In this document: piece by piece, positions 16,566 through 27,756 of the stretch
Layout: each line of letters starts with the position of its first letter
How positions within the stretch are numbered: the first letter of the stretch is position 1
From: Streptococcus agalactiae ATCC 13813
Lineage (GTDB): Bacteria > Bacillota > Bacilli > Lactobacillales > Streptococcaceae
Direction: 5' to 3'
Assembly (NCBI RefSeq): GCF_000186445.1
Contig: NZ_GL636070.1
Coordinates: 1,094,364-1,133,212, forward strand
Length of the DNA stretch: 38,849 bases
Notes under the pieces: model-generated
Seen by the model: only the letters and a program-made list of their open reading frames with translations
Databases searched by the model: none
Told to the model about the DNA's origin: nothing
Made by a program: the position numbers and the translations under genes

Positions 16566-18107
16566 ATGAGTATTTTAGAAGTAAAAAACTTAAGTCACGG
16601 TTTTGGTGATCGTGCTATTTTTGAGAATGTTTCTTTTCGCCTTTTAAAAGGTGAACATATAGGACTTATTGGTGCTAATGGTGAAGGAAAATCAACATTC
16701 ATGTCAATTGTCACAGGTCATCTTCAACCTGATGAAGGAAAAATTGAATGGTCAAAATATGTAACTGCTGGTTACCTTGATCAACATACTGTATTAGAAG
16801 AAGGTCAAACAGTTCGTGATGTTTTGCGAACAGCATTTGATGAACTTTTTAAAACAGAGGCACGTATCAATGATATATATATATCCATGGCAGATGATGG
16901 CGCAGATGTAGATAGCCTTATGGAAGAAGTTGGAGAACTACAAGATCGTTTAGAATCACGTGATTTTTATACACTTGATGCTAAAATTGATGAAGTTGCA
17001 CGGGCATTAGGAGTTATGGATTTTGGTATGGATTCTGATGTTACTGAATTATCTGGTGGTCAAAGGACAAAGGTTCTTTTAGCAAAACTGTTATTAGAAA
17101 AGCCAGACATCCTCCTGCTTGATGAGCCTACAAACTACCTTGATGCTGAACACATTGATTGGTTAAAACGCTATTTACAAAATTATGAAAATGCTTTTGT
17201 TTTAATCTCACACGATATTCCATTTTTGAACGATGTTATCAATATTGTCTATCATGTTGAAAATCAAGATTTAGTAAGATATTCCGGTGATTATACTAAT
17301 TTTGAATCAGTCTATGCAATGAAAAAGGCTCAATTAGAAGCAGCCTATGAACGTCAACAAAAGGAAATAGCTGATTTACAAGATTTTGTTAATCGTAATA
17401 AAGCACGCGTCGCAACACGTAATATGGCAATGTCTCGTCAAAAGAAACTAGACAAAATGGATATTATTGAGTTACAAGCAGAGAAACCAAAGCCAAGTTT
17501 CGAATTTAAAGAATCTCGCACACCAGGACGTTTTATTTTCCAAGCTAAAGATCTTCAAATTGGATATGATCGTGCTTTAACAAAACCTCTAAACCTAACA
17601 TTTGAACGTAATCAAAAAATAGCTATTGTTGGAGCAAATGGGATAGGAAAAACAACATTACTTAAGAGTTTACTAGGTATTATCCCCCCTATTTCTGGTA
17701 ATGTTGAACGAGGTGATTTTATTGATTTAGGTTATTTTGAACAAGAAGTACCCGGAGGAAATCGCCAAACTCCACTCGAAGCAGTATGGGATGCTTTTCC
17801 TGCTTTGAACCAAGCAGAGGTTAGGGCAGCTCTTGCTCGTTGTGGTTTAACTTCAAAGCATATTGAAAGTCAGATTCAGGTGTTATCTGGTGGGGAGCAA
17901 TCAAAGGTCAGATTTTGCTTATTAATGAATCGCGAAAATAATGTCCTTGTACTTGACGAACCAACCAATCATTTAGATGTAGATGCTAAAGATGAGTTAA
18001 AACGTGCTTTAAAAGCTTATAAGGGATCAATCTTGATGGTATGTCATGAACCGGACTTTTATGAAGGATGGATGGATGATGTTTGGGACTTTAACCAACT
18101 TAGTTAA
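16566..18107 (+). CDS. ABC-F family ATPase (YkpA/YbiT-like)
   Basis: This soluble protein carries two ABC ATPase domains in one chain and has no membrane segments, as in the ribosome-acting ABC-F family. Domain 1 has Walker A GANGEGKST (36-44), signature LSGGQ (about 163) and Walker B with LLLDEPTN (about 183). A charged linker rich in K, R, E and Q (about 238-320, including YERQQKEIADL) precedes domain 2, which has Walker A GANGIGKTT, signature LSGGEQ and LVLDEPTNHLD. At 513 residues it is close to YkpA/YbiT. Family members probe translating or stalled ribosomes, and some give antibiotic resistance, but nothing here indicates resistance. No terminator separates it from the ThrE-like gene. 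Confidence 0.9.
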   Translation: MSILEVKNLSHGFGDRAIFENVSFRLLKGEHIGLIGANGEGKSTFMSIVTGHLQPDEGKIEWSKYVTAGYLDQHTVLEEGQTVRDVLRTAFDELFKTEARINDIYISMADDGADVDSLMEEVGELQDRLESRDFYTLDAKIDEVARALGVMDFGMDSDVTELSGGQRTKVLLAKLLLEKPDILLLDEPTNYLDAEHIDWLKRYLQNYENAFVLISHDIPFLNDVINIVYHVENQDLVRYSGDYTNFESVYAMKKAQLEAAYERQQKEIADLQDFVNRNKARVATRNMAMSRQKKLDKMDIIELQAEKPKPSFEFKESRTPGRFIFQAKDLQIGYDRALTKPLNLTFERNQKIAIVGANGIGKTTLLKSLLGIIPPISGNVERGDFIDLGYFEQEVPGGNRQTPLEAVWDAFPALNQAEVRAALARCGLTSKHIESQIQVLSGGEQSKVRFCLLMNRENNVLVLDEPTNHLDVDAKDELKRALKAYKGSILMVCHEPDFYEGWMDDVWDFNQLS

Positions 18108-18146
18108 GTGGCTAAGGTAATAAAGTAGAAGGCAGGGCCAAATAAG

Positions 18147-19379
18147 ATGCAAAATGATATGAGCGTTGTTCTTAGAGCAGGTAAATTACTGATTGAAAGC
18201 GGAGCAGAAGTCTATCGTGTCGAAGACACAATGAAGCATTTTGCTAAGGCTCTTCAGATAGAAAATTTTGAAGCTTATGTGGTTAGTAGCAGTATTATCG
18301 CTTCCGGGATTAACCGCTATGGTAAACAAGAAGCTAAAGTATGCAATACAGATGGTGTAACAGCAAATTTAGGTAGACTTGAAGCTGTTAATAACCTTTC
18401 TAGGCAAATTGCTAAACAAGACTTAGTATCTCCAGAAGAAATTGTAAAGCAGTTAGACTTAATTGAACATCAAAAAGATTATAGTTTACTTGTTACTTTA
18501 ATTTCTTATTTTTGTGGAGCGGGTAGTTTTTCTTTAGCCTTAGGTAGTTCCTTATTAGATTCATTTTCCGCTGCTGTAACAGGCTTAATTTTAGGATATT
18601 TTCTGAATTTGATGGAAAGTCGTATACATACAGGATTTCTTTTGACCATTCTAGGTAGTTCTGTAGTGGCTTTAAGTGCTAATTTATTATATTTTTCAGG
18701 ATTAGGTGAGCATCGTAGCATTATTATATTAGGGGCACTAATGGTTATGGTGCCAGGGGCTGCCTTTGTTAATTCGGTGAGAGAATTTTCACAGAATAAT
18801 TTTTCAACAGGTTTAGCTTTGATTATGTCTGCTTTACTCATTTGTATTTCTATATCAGCAGGTGTGGCTATTACAATTGAAATTATTCCGTTTGCAGAAC
18901 AAATGACAGGTTCTTTTTCTGGTGTTCCTAATACCATCCTTGAGATTATCATCAGAACACTAATGGCCGGTTTAGGGACGATAGCCTTCTCTATTCTCTA
19001 CCATGTTCCAAAACGTTATTTCCTTGACTTAGGTATACTAGGAGCAATATCTTGGATGCTCTACCTGATCTTATGGCAACAATTTCACATGGATGCTATA
19101 GCCGTATTTTTTCCAGGGCTTTTCATCACTTATTTTTCACGGCTATTAGCTGCTAAACGTAAGTGTCCTGCCACTGTCTTTTTAGCGACAAGTATGTTTC
19201 CTCTTATTCCAGGACTTAGCTTCTATAGAGCTGTTTACTTTTTATTGACGGGAGCAGATGCCGTAGCAATGGAATATTTTAGATCCTGTTTTGTAACAGC
19301 TTTTACAATTGCTATAGCAATCAGTATTGTACAGCAGATTCCTCTATCGTTCTTTATTAGACGTAAAATGATAAAATAA
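18147..19379 (+). CDS. ThrE-type threonine/serine exporter family membrane protein
   Basis: This 410-residue protein joins the two halves of the ThrE family. The cytosolic N-terminal part (about 1-115) carries the conserved AGKLLIESGAEVYRVEDTM and ASGINRYG stretches. About ten membrane segments follow, including VFFPGLFITYFSRLLA and the C-terminal PLIPGLSFYRAVYFLLTG motif. Members export threonine and serine using the proton gradient, and some relatives transport other small acids, so the substrate is not certain. The ribosome site is weak (GAAGGCAGGG, about 10 nt before ATG). An in-frame ATG four codons later is an alternative start. It is probably co-transcribed with the ABC-F gene. Confidence 0.83.
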   Translation: MQNDMSVVLRAGKLLIESGAEVYRVEDTMKHFAKALQIENFEAYVVSSSIIASGINRYGKQEAKVCNTDGVTANLGRLEAVNNLSRQIAKQDLVSPEEIVKQLDLIEHQKDYSLLVTLISYFCGAGSFSLALGSSLLDSFSAAVTGLILGYFLNLMESRIHTGFLLTILGSSVVALSANLLYFSGLGEHRSIIILGALMVMVPGAAFVNSVREFSQNNFSTGLALIMSALLICISISAGVAITIEIIPFAEQMTGSFSGVPNTILEIIIRTLMAGLGTIAFSILYHVPKRYFLDLGILGAISWMLYLILWQQFHMDAIAVFFPGLFITYFSRLLAAKRKCPATVFLATSMFPLIPGLSFYRAVYFLLTGADAVAMEYFRSCFVTAFTIAIAISIVQQIPLSFFIRRKMIK

Positions 19380-19391
19380 TTTAGTATTTAT

Positions 19392-19420
19392 TTGACAAAA
19401 TGATTGTAAACTTGTAGAAT
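19392..19420 (+). promoter_or_regulatory. Promoter of the pyr operon
   Basis: A perfect TTGACA (19392-19397), a 17-bp spacer and TAGAAT (19415-19420). Transcription from about 19427 places the whole PyrR leader in the transcript. Confidence 0.75.
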
Positions 19421-19426
19421 ACCTAC

Positions 19427-19543
19427 AAATGTATCTTTAAGTGAGTCCAGAGAGGCGAACAAGGTCACCATCATAAGTCAAATAGCGAGTGCTTTTTCGC
19501 TAACTTTTTATGAAACCTTGCCCTCAGGCAAGGTTTTTTGTGT
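19427..19543 (+). promoter_or_regulatory. PyrR-dependent attenuator 1, before pyrF
   Basis: The leader contains the PyrR-binding loop AGTCCAGAGAGGC followed by GAACAAGGT (19444-19465). An antiterminator can form between AAGGT plus CATAAG (about 19461-19477) and TTATG plus ACCTT (about 19508-19519). A terminator with arms ACCTTGCC/GGCAAGGT and TTTTTT (19515-19539) shares the same ACCTT. The three mutually exclusive helices are the standard arrangement in which UMP-bound PyrR stabilises the anti-antiterminator and shuts off transcription. Confidence 0.9.
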
Positions 19544-19591
19544 CATACTGGTACATTTCCAACAATTATTATTTCTATAGAGAGGAATTAT

Positions 19592-20293
19592 ATGTTAGAA
19601 AAATGCCCTATCATTGCCTTAGATTTTTCTGATTTGGCTTCTGTAACAACTTTTTTAGAACATTTTCCAAAAGAAGAATTGCTTTTTGTCAAAATAGGAA
19701 TGGAGCTTTATTATTCCGAAGGTCCCTCAATTATTAGATATATTAAATCCTTAGGACATCGCATTTTTTTGGATTTAAAATTACATGATATCCCTAATAC
19801 AGTTCGATCATCTATGTCTGTCTTAGCCAAATTAGGCATTGATATGACTAATGTGCATGCTGCAGGAGGAGTCGAAATGATGAAAGCAGCTAGAGAAGGT
19901 TTGGGGGAGGGTCCAATACTATTAGCAGTGACACAATTAACCTCGACTTCACAAGAACAAATGCAGGTGGATCAACATATTAACTTAAGTGTAGTTGATT
20001 CGGTTTGCCATTATGCTCAAAAAGCTCAAGAAGCAGGCTTAGATGGAGTAGTCGCATCGGCTCAAGAGGTAAAGCAAATCAAGAAACAGACTAACGAACA
20101 TTTCATTTGCTTAACGCCTGGTATCAGACCTCCACAAACCAATCAGTTAGATGATCAAAAAAGAACGATGACTCCTGAGCAAGCACGTATAGTTGGGGCT
20201 GATTATATCGTTGTGGGAAGACCTATAACGAAAGCAGAAAATCCATATCAAGCATATCTAGAGATAAAAGAAGAATGGAATCGTATTAAATAA
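19592..20293 (+). CDS. pyrF: Orotidine 5'-phosphate decarboxylase
   Basis: This enzyme decarboxylates OMP to UMP, the last step of the pathway. The 233-residue TIM barrel shows IIALDF at strand 1, [11 protein letters not shown], the catalytic [10 protein letters not shown] (Asp-Lys-Asp array near residues 60-65), HAAGG, and the phosphate-gripping PGIRPP and VGRPIT near the C-terminus. I placed the start at ATG 19592, preceded by AGAGAGGAA. An in-frame ATG 54 nt upstream sits next to the attenuator terminator, has no ribosome site and would add 18 non-conserved residues. It is the first gene of the pyr operon, with pyrE 12 nt downstream. Confidence 0.95.
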   Translation: MLEKCPIIALDFSDLASVTTFLEHFPKEELLFVKIGMELYYSEGPSIIRYIKSLGHRIFLDLKLHDIPNTVRSSMSVLAKLGIDMTNVHAAGGVEMMKAAREGLGEGPILLAVTQLTSTSQEQMQVDQHINLSVVDSVCHYAQKAQEAGLDGVVASAQEVKQIKKQTNEHFICLTPGIRPPQTNQLDDQKRTMTPEQARIVGADYIVVGRPITKAENPYQAYLEIKEEWNRIK

Positions 20294-20305
20294 AGGAGTA
20301 CTGAG

Positions 20306-20935
20306 ATGGATTTAGCAAGACAGATTGCCATGGAACTATTAGATATTCAAGCTGTTTACTTAAGACCCCAACAACCCTTTACTTGGGCTTCGGGGGTCAA
20401 ATCGCCAATTTACACTGATAATCGTGTAACCTTATCGTATCCTGAGACAAGGACACTGATTGAAAATGGTTTTGTTAAACAAATACAGAAACATTTCCCA
20501 AACGTTGATATCATAGCAGGGACAGCGACTGCAGGCATACCACATGGCGCTATTATAGCTGATAAGATGAACTTGCCCTTTGCCTATATACGATCGAAGG
20601 CAAAGGATCATGGTGTGGGGAATCAAATCGAGGGACGTGTTTACTCAGGCCAAAAAATGGTTATCATTGAAGATTTGATTTCAACAGGAGGATCTGTTTT
20701 AGAGGCTGTTACGGCTGCGCAGAGTCAAGGTATTGAGGTTTTAGGGGTAGTAGCGATATTTACATATCAATTAGCTAAGGCTGAACAAGCATTTCGTGAA
20801 GCTGATATTCCTTTGGTGACTTTGACGGATTACAATCAATTAATTAAAGTTGCTAAAGTTAATGGATATATTACAGCTGACCAACTGGTATTACTGAAAA
20901 AATTTAAAGAAGATCAAATGAATTGGCAAAGTTAG
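20306..20935 (+). CDS. pyrE: Orotate phosphoribosyltransferase
   Basis: This enzyme joins orotate to PRPP to give OMP, the substrate of the preceding pyrF product. The 209 residues show [16 protein letters not shown] at the substrate pocket, [11 protein letters not shown], a flexible catalytic loop around [15 protein letters not shown], and the PRPP signature [20 protein letters not shown] lies before the ATG. The reading frame ends 11 nt before the chosen pyrC start. Confidence 0.96.
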   Translation: MDLARQIAMELLDIQAVYLRPQQPFTWASGVKSPIYTDNRVTLSYPETRTLIENGFVKQIQKHFPNVDIIAGTATAGIPHGAIIADKMNLPFAYIRSKAKDHGVGNQIEGRVYSGQKMVIIEDLISTGGSVLEAVTAAQSQGIEVLGVVAIFTYQLAKAEQAFREADIPLVTLTDYNQLIKVAKVNGYITADQLVLLKKFKEDQMNWQS

Positions 20936-20946
20936 AGAGGACAGAT

Positions 20947-22239
20947 ATGTATATCATTAAAAACGGATTGATTATCGACCCTCAAAGTGGTTTTAATCAA
21001 GTATCAGACATGCTGATTGATCAAGGAAAAATTAAACAAATATCGAAAGAAATTGATATTAAAGGCATTCCAATCATTGATGCAAGCAATAAAATTGTAG
21101 CTCCAGGATTAGTCGATATTCATGTACATTTTCGTGAGCCTGGACAGACACATAAAGAAAATATCCATACAGGGGCCCTATCAGCTGCAGTAGGTGGTTT
21201 TACGACAGTTCTTATGATGGCCAATACTAACCCAACGATTTCTAGCCCAGAAATTGTAAAACAAGTTAAGGAGAGTGCAGCAAAAGAAGCAATTAAGATT
21301 GAAACAGTTGCTACAATTACTAAATCTCTGAATGGTAAAGATTTAGTTAATTTCGAAGAACTATTAGAAGCTGGAGTTGCTGGATTCTCAGACGATGGTA
21401 TTCCTTTGACAGATACTAAGGTTTTGCAAGAAGCTATGAACTTAGCTAGAAAACATGATGTTGTCCTATCGTTACATGAAGAAGATCCATCGTTAAATGG
21501 TGTCCTTGGTATCAACGAACATATTGCTCAGAAAATTTATCATGTCTGTGGAGCTAGTGGTCTTGCTGAATATTCAATGATTGCGCGAGATGCTATGATT
21601 GCTTACCAAACACAGGCGAAAGTCCATATCCAGCATTTGTCAAGTTCAGAATCAGTAGAAGTAGTTGATTTTGCGCAGAAGCTTGGTGCTAACTTAACAG
21701 CAGAAGTAACCCCCCAACATTTTTCAAAGACAGAGAACTTACTTTTAACTAAGGGTGCTAATGCAAAATTAAACCCACCACTGCGACTTGAAAAGGATAG
21801 ACAAGCCCTCATTGATGGACTTAAAAGTGGTGTTATTTCAATTATTGCAAGTGACCACGCTCCCCATCATATTATGGAGAAAGCAGCAGATAATATTAGT
21901 CAAGCGCCCTCTGGTATGACTGGCTTAGAGACATCATTAGCCTTAGGGATTACTTATTTAGTATCTACTAAAGAACTCTCAATGATTGACTTTTTGGCAA
22001 AAATGACATGTAATCCTGCACAGTTATATGGATTTGATGCAGGTTATCTCAGAGAAGGTGGACCTGCAGATATCGTTATTTTTGATCAAGCTGAAGAGAG
22101 AATAATAAAGGCAGAATTTGCCTCCAAATCCAGCAACTCTCCTTTTATCGGTGATAAATTGAAGGGAGTTATTCACTACACAATTTGCAATGGTGAAATA
22201 GTCTATCAAAAAGATAGCCACGCAGCGACATTGGTATAG
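20947..22239 (+). CDS. pyrC: Dihydroorotase
   Basis: This zinc amidohydrolase cyclises carbamoyl-aspartate to dihydroorotate. From ATG 20947 it has 430 residues, usual for the Gram-positive type. The metal ligands are visible as [10 protein letters not shown] (His59, His61), the FSDDGIPL segment near residue 150, later histidines in the SLHEED and HIQHLSS segments, and ASDHAPH near 302. I preferred 20947 over the in-frame ATG 24 nt upstream, which overlaps pyrE, because AGAGAGGA sits directly before it and homologues begin at this point. The second PyrR attenuator lies between this gene and pyrB. Confidence 0.95.
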   Translation: MYIIKNGLIIDPQSGFNQVSDMLIDQGKIKQISKEIDIKGIPIIDASNKIVAPGLVDIHVHFREPGQTHKENIHTGALSAAVGGFTTVLMMANTNPTISSPEIVKQVKESAAKEAIKIETVATITKSLNGKDLVNFEELLEAGVAGFSDDGIPLTDTKVLQEAMNLARKHDVVLSLHEEDPSLNGVLGINEHIAQKIYHVCGASGLAEYSMIARDAMIAYQTQAKVHIQHLSSSESVEVVDFAQKLGANLTAEVTPQHFSKTENLLLTKGANAKLNPPLRLEKDRQALIDGLKSGVISIIASDHAPHHIMEKAADNISQAPSGMTGLETSLALGITYLVSTKELSMIDFLAKMTCNPAQLYGFDAGYLREGGPADIVIFDQAEERIIKAEFASKSSNSPFIGDKLKGVIHYTICNGEIVYQKDSHAATLV

Positions 22240-22261
22240 GTAAAACATTTCTTATTAATAT

Positions 22262-22376
22262 CCTTTAAGGTATTGTCCAGAGAGGCAAACAAGGAATTGC
22301 GTTAACAAATAGTAAGTTAGTTCCCTATCTAGCTTACTATTTTGCAGAGCCTCCTTGTTTTAGGAGGCTTTTTTCT
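22262..22376 (+). promoter_or_regulatory. PyrR-dependent attenuator 2, internal to the operon before pyrB
   Basis: A second PyrR loop, TTGTCCAGAGAGGCAAACAAGG (22273-22294), is followed by a hairpin AGTAAG/CTTACT (22311-22338) and a terminator AGCCTCC/GGAGGCT with TTTTTT (22348-22375). AACAAGGA of the loop can pair with TCCTTGTT of the terminator to form the antiterminator. No clear promoter precedes it, so it probably gives a second tier of UMP control over pyrB-carA-carB within one transcript. Confidence 0.88.
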
Positions 22377-22403
22377 AGCTAAAATTTATAGAAAGAAATT
22401 ATC

Positions 22404-23327
22404 ATGAATCATCAAACACAAACACTTTCATTAGAACATTTTGTCAGTTTAGAAGAATTATCAAATCAAGAAGTTATGTCTTTGATAAAGAGAAGTATCG
22501 AAGTTAAAGAAAATCCTAGCAACATTGGTTTTGATAAAGATTACTATGTGTCAAATCTCTTTTTTGAGAATTCAACAAGAACACATAAGTCATTTGAAAT
22601 GGCAGAACTCAAATTAGGATTAAAAACAATTGAATTTAATGCTGATACAAGTTCTGTTAATAAAGGAGAAACCCTTTATGACACTATCTTAACAATGAGT
22701 GCTCTAGGATTGGACGTTTGTGTCATTAGGCATCCTGATATTGACTATTATAAAGAATTGATTGCTAGTCCGAACATTCATTCAGCTATTGTCAATGGGG
22801 GTGATGGCTCAGGCCAACATCCAAGCCAATCACTTTTGGATTTGGTAACTATTTACGAAGAATTTGGATACTTCAAAGGGCTAAAAATTGCGATTGTAGG
22901 AGATTTAACTCACTCACGGGTAGCTAAATCTAACATGCAAGTGCTAAAACGATTAGGAGCTGAAATTTTCTTTTCTGGACCCAAAGAATGGTATAGTAGT
23001 CAATTCGATGAATATGGGCAATATTTACCAATAGATCAGTTAGTTGATCAAATTGATGTCCTTATGCTTTTACGTGTTCAACACGAACGTCATGATGGTA
23101 AAGGGGTGTTTTCAAAAGAAAGCTATCATCAACAATTTGGTCTTACAAAAGAACGCTATAAACATTTAAGGGATACAGCAATTATTATGCACCCAGCACC
23201 CGTCAATAGGGATGTAGAGATTGCTAGCGATTTGGTAGAAGCAGATAAGGCTCGAATAGTGAAACAGATGAGTAATGGCGTCTATGCAAGGATAGCTATC
23301 TTAGAAGCAGTGCTCAATAGCAGATAA
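22404..23327 (+). CDS. pyrB: Aspartate carbamoyltransferase catalytic subunit
   Basis: This enzyme transfers the carbamoyl group from carbamoyl phosphate (made by CarAB) to aspartate, the committed step. The 307 residues match the catalytic chain. [11 protein letters not shown] (55-65) is the carbamoyl-phosphate loop, [14 protein letters not shown] the central signature, [13 protein letters not shown] the aspartate-domain loop and [12 protein letters not shown] the C-terminal one. There is no pyrI regulatory subunit gene, as is normal in Firmicutes. GAAAGAAAT is a modest ribosome site. carA follows after 13 nt. Confidence 0.96.
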
Positions 23328-23340
23328 TAAAGGAGATAAA

Positions 23341-24417
23341 ATGAAGCGTCTATTATTACTGGAAGATGGTAGTGTGTTTGAGGGTGAGGCTTTCGGAGCG
23401 GATGTAGAAACAAGTGGTGAAATCGTTTTTAGTACAGGAATGACAGGGTATCAAGAATCTATAACAGATCAATCTTACAACGGTCAAATTATTACTTTTA
23501 CTTATCCTCTTATTGGAAATTATGGGATAAATCGAGACGATTACGAATCTATTAGACCAACATGTAAGGGAGTAGTTATTTATGAATGGGCAGAGTATCC
23601 AAGTAACTGGCGTCAACAGATGACACTTGATGAATTTTTAAAATTAAAAGGAATACCTGGAATTTCAGGTATAGATACTCGAGCATTAACAAAAATTATT
23701 CGAAAACATGGAACAATGAAAGCTTGTTTAATAAACGAGGGAAATTCTATTCATGAAGCACTAGAAAACCTTCAAAAAAGTGTTCTTTTAAATGATCAAA
23801 TTGAACAAGTATCAACCAAATTAGCTTATGCTTCGCCTGGAGTTGGCAAAAATATTGTATTAGTTGACTTTGGTTTAAAACATTCTATTCTAAGAGAACT
23901 GTCACAACGTCAATGTCATATTACAGTCGTTCCTCATACTACGACAGCGCAAGAAATCTTAAATCTCAATCCAGATGGAGTACTCTTATCTAACGGCCCT
24001 GGGAACCCAGAACAATTACCGAATGCTTTACAAATGATCCAAGAAATTCAAGGTAAAATTCCAATTTTTGGTATTTGTATGGGACATCAACTATTTGCTA
24101 AAGCTAATGGTGCAAAGACTTATAAAATGACTTTTGGTCATCGAGGTTTTAATCATGCTGTTCGTCATTTGCAAACAGGACAGGTTGATTTTACAAGTCA
24201 AAATCATGGTTATGCTGTCTCGAGAGAAGATTTCCCTGAGGCTCTCTTCATTACACATGAAGAGATTAATGATAAAACTGTCGAAGGTGTTCGACATAAA
24301 TACTATCCTGCCTTTTCAGTGCAGTTTCACCCAGATGCAGCACCAGGGCCGCATGATACATCTTATCTTTTTGATGAATTTATTAATATGATTGATGATT
24401 TCCAGCAAAAAAGCTAG
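23341..24417 (+). CDS. carA: Carbamoyl-phosphate synthase small subunit (glutaminase)
   Basis: This subunit hydrolyses glutamine and channels ammonia to CarB. The 358 residues comprise an N-terminal domain ([24 protein letters not shown]) and a class I glutamine amidotransferase domain with the nucleophile Cys246 in GICMGHQL and His330 in [12 protein letters not shown]. The usual triad Glu two residues after that His is Asp332 here, a conservative change. AAAGGAG lies before the ATG. carB follows 30 nt later with its own GAGGAG site. Confidence 0.95.
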   Translation: MKRLLLLEDGSVFEGEAFGADVETSGEIVFSTGMTGYQESITDQSYNGQIITFTYPLIGNYGINRDDYESIRPTCKGVVIYEWAEYPSNWRQQMTLDEFLKLKGIPGISGIDTRALTKIIRKHGTMKACLINEGNSIHEALENLQKSVLLNDQIEQVSTKLAYASPGVGKNIVLVDFGLKHSILRELSQRQCHITVVPHTTTAQEILNLNPDGVLLSNGPGNPEQLPNALQMIQEIQGKIPIFGICMGHQLFAKANGAKTYKMTFGHRGFNHAVRHLQTGQVDFTSQNHGYAVSREDFPEALFITHEEINDKTVEGVRHKYYPAFSVQFHPDAAPGPHDTSYLFDEFINMIDDFQQKS

Positions 24418-24447
24418 CTTTAAAATATAGAATTAGAGGAGTTTGAT

Positions 24448-27400
24448 ATGCCAAAGCGCACAGACATACGTAAAATTATGGTTATCGGTTCTGGCCCGAT
24501 TGTGATTGGACAAGCAGCAGAGTTTGACTATTCTGGTACACAAGCCTGTCTCTCTTTAAAAGAGGAGGGATACCAAGTTGTTTTGGTCAATTCGAATCCA
24601 GCTACTATCATGACAGATAAAGATATTGCTGATAAAGTTTATATTGAACCTATTACCTTGGAGTTTGTCACAAGAATTCTCAGGAAGGAAAGACCTGATG
24701 CTCTCCTTCCAACTCTTGGAGGTCAAACTGGATTGAATATGGCTATGGCTCTATCAAAAAATGGTATCCTAGAAGAATTGAATGTTGAACTATTAGGGAC
24801 CAAATTATCAGCCATTGATAAAGCTGAAGATCGTGATTTATTTAAACAGTTGATGGAAGAACTCAATCAACCTATTCCAGAATCTGAGATTGTTAATTCG
24901 GTAGAAGAAGCTATTCAATTTGCAGAGCAAATCGGGTATCCATTAATTGTTCGTCCTGCCTTTACTTTAGGAGGTACAGGTGGAGGCATGTGCGATAATC
25001 AAGAACAATTGGTTGACATCACGACGAAGGGGTTAAAGTTATCGCCTGTGACACAGTGCCTTATTGAACGTTCAATTGCCGGCTTTAAAGAGATTGAATA
25101 CGAAGTTATGCGTGATGCAGCAGATAACGCTCTTGTTGTTTGTAATATGGAGAATTTTGATCCTGTTGGTATCCATACAGGGGACTCTATAGTTTTTGCA
25201 CCCGCACAAACGTTATCTGATGTGGAAAATCAGTTATTACGAGATGCGAGTTTAGATATTATAAGAGCTTTGAAAATTGAAGGAGGATGCAATGTTCAAC
25301 TAGCCCTTGATCCGAATAGTTTTAAATACTATGTCATTGAAGTTAATCCAAGAGTATCAAGATCTTCTGCTTTAGCTTCAAAAGCTACTGGATATCCAAT
25401 TGCTAAATTAGCAGCTAAGATAGCTGTTGGTTTGACACTAGATGAGGTAATTAATCCTATTACAAAAACGACTTACGCTATGTTTGAACCTGCTTTAGAT
25501 TACGTAGTCGCAAAAATGCCGAGATTTCCTTTTGATAAATTTGAAAGTGGCGATAGAAAATTGGGAACACAGATGAAAGCTACAGGCGAAGTCATGGCAA
25601 TAGGACGGAATATAGAAGAATCTTTATTGAAAGCTTGTCGTTCACTAGAAATAGGTGTCGATCACATTAAAATAGCAGATTTAGATAATGTATCAGATGA
25701 TGTTTTATTAGAAAAAATAAGAAAGGCAGAAGATGATCGCTTATTTTATCTAGCAGAAGCTTTACGTAGACATTATAGTATTGAAAAATTAGCAAGTTTG
25801 ACTAGCATTGATTCTTTCTTCCTTGATAAGTTAAGAGTGATTGTAGAGTTAGAAGATCTATTATCTAAAAACAGACTGGATATCAATATTCTCAAAAAGG
25901 TTAAAAATAAAGGTTTTTCAGATAAAGCTATAGCGAGTTTATGGCAAATAAACGAAGATCAAGTTCGTAACATGCGAAAAGAAGCAGGAATTCTTCCAGT
26001 TTATAAGATGGTTGATACATGTGCGTCTGAGTTTGATTCAGCAACGCCCTACTTTTATTCGACTTATGCCGTAGAAAACGAGTCATTGATATCAGATAAA
26101 GCCTCTATTTTGGTTTTAGGATCGGGCCCAATCCGAATTGGACAGGGAGTTGAATTTGATTATGCAACGGTTCATTCTGTTAAAGCCATCAGAGAGTCTG
26201 GTTTTGAAGCGATTATCATGAACTCTAATCCAGAGACGGTCTCAACGGATTTCTCTATTTCAGATAAGCTTTACTTTGAACCTTTGACTTTTGAAGATGT
26301 TATGAATGTTATTGACTTAGAAAAACCTGAAGGGGTCATCTTACAATTCGGTGGTCAGACTGCTATTAATCTAGCAAAAGATTTAAACAAGGCAGGGGTT
26401 AAAATACTAGGCACACAATTAGAAGATTTGGATCGTGCTGAAAATAGAAAACAATTTGAAGCCACTTTACAAGCTCTAAATATCCCTCAACCACCAGGTT
26501 TTACCGCCACTACGGAGGAAGAGGCAGTTAATGCAGCGCAAAAGATTGGTTATCCCGTGTTGGTTAGACCATCATATGTTCTTGGTGGACGAGCTATGAA
26601 GATAGTTGAAAACGAAGAAGATTTACGTCATTATATGACAACCGCGGTAAAGGCAAGCCCAGATCATCCAGTGCTTATAGATGCATACCTTATAGGTAAA
26701 GAGTGTGAGGTTGATGCTATATCCGATGGTCAGAATATACTGATTCCTGCAATAATGGAGCATATAGAGCGAGCTGGTGTTCATTCAGGAGATTCCATGG
26801 CTGTATATCCTCCTCAAACATTGTCTGAGACCATTATCGAAACTATTGTAGATTATACAAAACGCTTAGCAATTGGATTAAACTGTATCGGTATGATGAA
26901 TATTCAGTTTGTAATCAAGGATCAGAAAGTATATGTTATTGAAGTTAATCCTCGTGCTAGTAGAACACTTCCATTCTTATCAAAAGTAACTCACATTCCT
27001 ATGGCCCAAGTAGCAACAAAAGTTATCTTAGGAGATAAACTCTGCAATTTTACATATGGTTATGATCTCTATCCAGCTTCAGATATGGTCCACATTAAAG
27101 CCCCTGTCTTTAGTTTTACCAAACTTGCTAAAGTAGATAGTTTATTAGGTCCTGAAATGAAATCAACAGGCGAAGTGATGGGATCAGATATTAATCTTCA
27201 GAAAGCCTTGTATAAAGCCTTTGAAGCAGCATATCTCCATATGCCAGACTATGGTAACATTGTTTTTACAGTAGATGATACAGATAAAGAAGAAGCTTTA
27301 GAACTTGCAAAAGTCTATCAAAGTATTGGTTATCGTATTTATGCTACCCAAGGGACTGCAATTTATTTTGATGCTAATGGTTTAGAGACAGTTTTAGTAG

Positions 27401-27630
27401 GTAAGTTAGGAGAGAACGATCGAAATCATATTCCTGATTTAATTAAAAATGGTAAGATTCAAGCAGTTATCAACACAGTTGGACAAAATAACATTGATAA
27501 CCATGATGCTCTCATCATCAGACGTTCTGCAATTGAACAAGGAGTTCCTCTATTTACATCTTTAGATACTGCACATGCAATGTTCAAAGTTCTTGAAAGC
27601 AGAGCATTTACATTAAAAGTACTAGATTAA
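24448..27630 (+). CDS. carB: Carbamoyl-phosphate synthase large subunit
   Basis: The 1060-residue protein makes carbamoyl phosphate from bicarbonate, ammonia and two ATP. It contains the expected internal duplication: the first ATP-grasp half opens with [20 protein letters not shown] (about residue 13) and has [12 protein letters not shown], and the second opens with [19 protein letters not shown] (about 563) and has [11 protein letters not shown]. The oligomerisation domain lies between. The C-terminal allosteric (MGS-like) domain occupies about 930-1060, where UMP and PRPP act in homologues. It is the last gene of the pyr operon and is followed by a terminator. Confidence 0.96.
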   Translation: MPKRTDIRKIMVIGSGPIVIGQAAEFDYSGTQACLSLKEEGYQVVLVNSNPATIMTDKDIADKVYIEPITLEFVTRILRKERPDALLPTLGGQTGLNMAMALSKNGILEELNVELLGTKLSAIDKAEDRDLFKQLMEELNQPIPESEIVNSVEEAIQFAEQIGYPLIVRPAFTLGGTGGGMCDNQEQLVDITTKGLKLSPVTQCLIERSIAGFKEIEYEVMRDAADNALVVCNMENFDPVGIHTGDSIVFAPAQTLSDVENQLLRDASLDIIRALKIEGGCNVQLALDPNSFKYYVIEVNPRVSRSSALASKATGYPIAKLAAKIAVGLTLDEVINPITKTTYAMFEPALDYVVAKMPRFPFDKFESGDRKLGTQMKATGEVMAIGRNIEESLLKACRSLEIGVDHIKIADLDNVSDDVLLEKIRKAEDDRLFYLAEALRRHYSIEKLASLTSIDSFFLDKLRVIVELEDLLSKNRLDINILKKVKNKGFSDKAIASLWQINEDQVRNMRKEAGILPVYKMVDTCASEFDSATPYFYSTYAVENESLISDKASILVLGSGPIRIGQGVEFDYATVHSVKAIRESGFEAIIMNSNPETVSTDFSISDKLYFEPLTFEDVMNVIDLEKPEGVILQFGGQTAINLAKDLNKAGVKILGTQLEDLDRAENRKQFEATLQALNIPQPPGFTATTEEEAVNAAQKIGYPVLVRPSYVLGGRAMKIVENEEDLRHYMTTAVKASPDHPVLIDAYLIGKECEVDAISDGQNILIPAIMEHIERAGVHSGDSMAVYPPQTLSETIIETIVDYTKRLAIGLNCIGMMNIQFVIKDQKVYVIEVNPRASRTLPFLSKVTHIPMAQVATKVILGDKLCNFTYGYDLYPASDMVHIKAPVFSFTKLAKVDSLLGPEMKSTGEVMGSDINLQKALYKAFEAAYLHMPDYGNIVFTVDDTDKEEALELAKVYQSIGYRIYATQGTAIYFDANGLETVLVGKLGENDRNHIPDLIKNGKIQAVINTVGQNNIDNHDALIIRRSAIEQGVPLFTSLDTAHAMFKVLESRAFTLKVLD

Positions 27631-27662
27631 TCAAACGATCAAGGTAAAATTAACTTCCAGCA

Positions 27663-27705
27663 AAACAGAATCGGACTAGATTAAATATAGCTTGTTCTGT
27701 TTTTA
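27663..27705 (+). terminator. Terminator of the pyr operon
   Basis: AAAACAGAA and TTCTGTTTTT form the stem around a loop of about 25 nt and the stem runs into T residues, 33 bp after carB. It separates the pyr operon from the type VII region. Confidence 0.65.
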
Positions 27706-27722
27706 TAAAAAAAGCCTAATTG

Positions 27723-27731
27723 TGATAAAAT
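27723..27731 (+). promoter_or_regulatory. Candidate promoter for the small protein/lipase pair
   Basis: TG-A-TAAAAT is an extended -10 element 26 bp before the ATG at 27757. The -35 (TTATAA at 17 bp) is poor. Confidence 0.45.
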
Positions 27732-27756
27732 AGGGAACAAACTTAAGGAGTTAATT

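Noticed and set aside
18506..18952. Minus-strand 148-codon frame within the ThrE-type gene
   Set aside because: It is antisense to a conserved membrane protein, with no ribosome site or recognisable protein; a compositional shadow.
21120..21515. Minus-strand 131-codon frame within pyrC
   Set aside because: It is antisense to conserved dihydroorotase sequence without start signals; a shadow frame.
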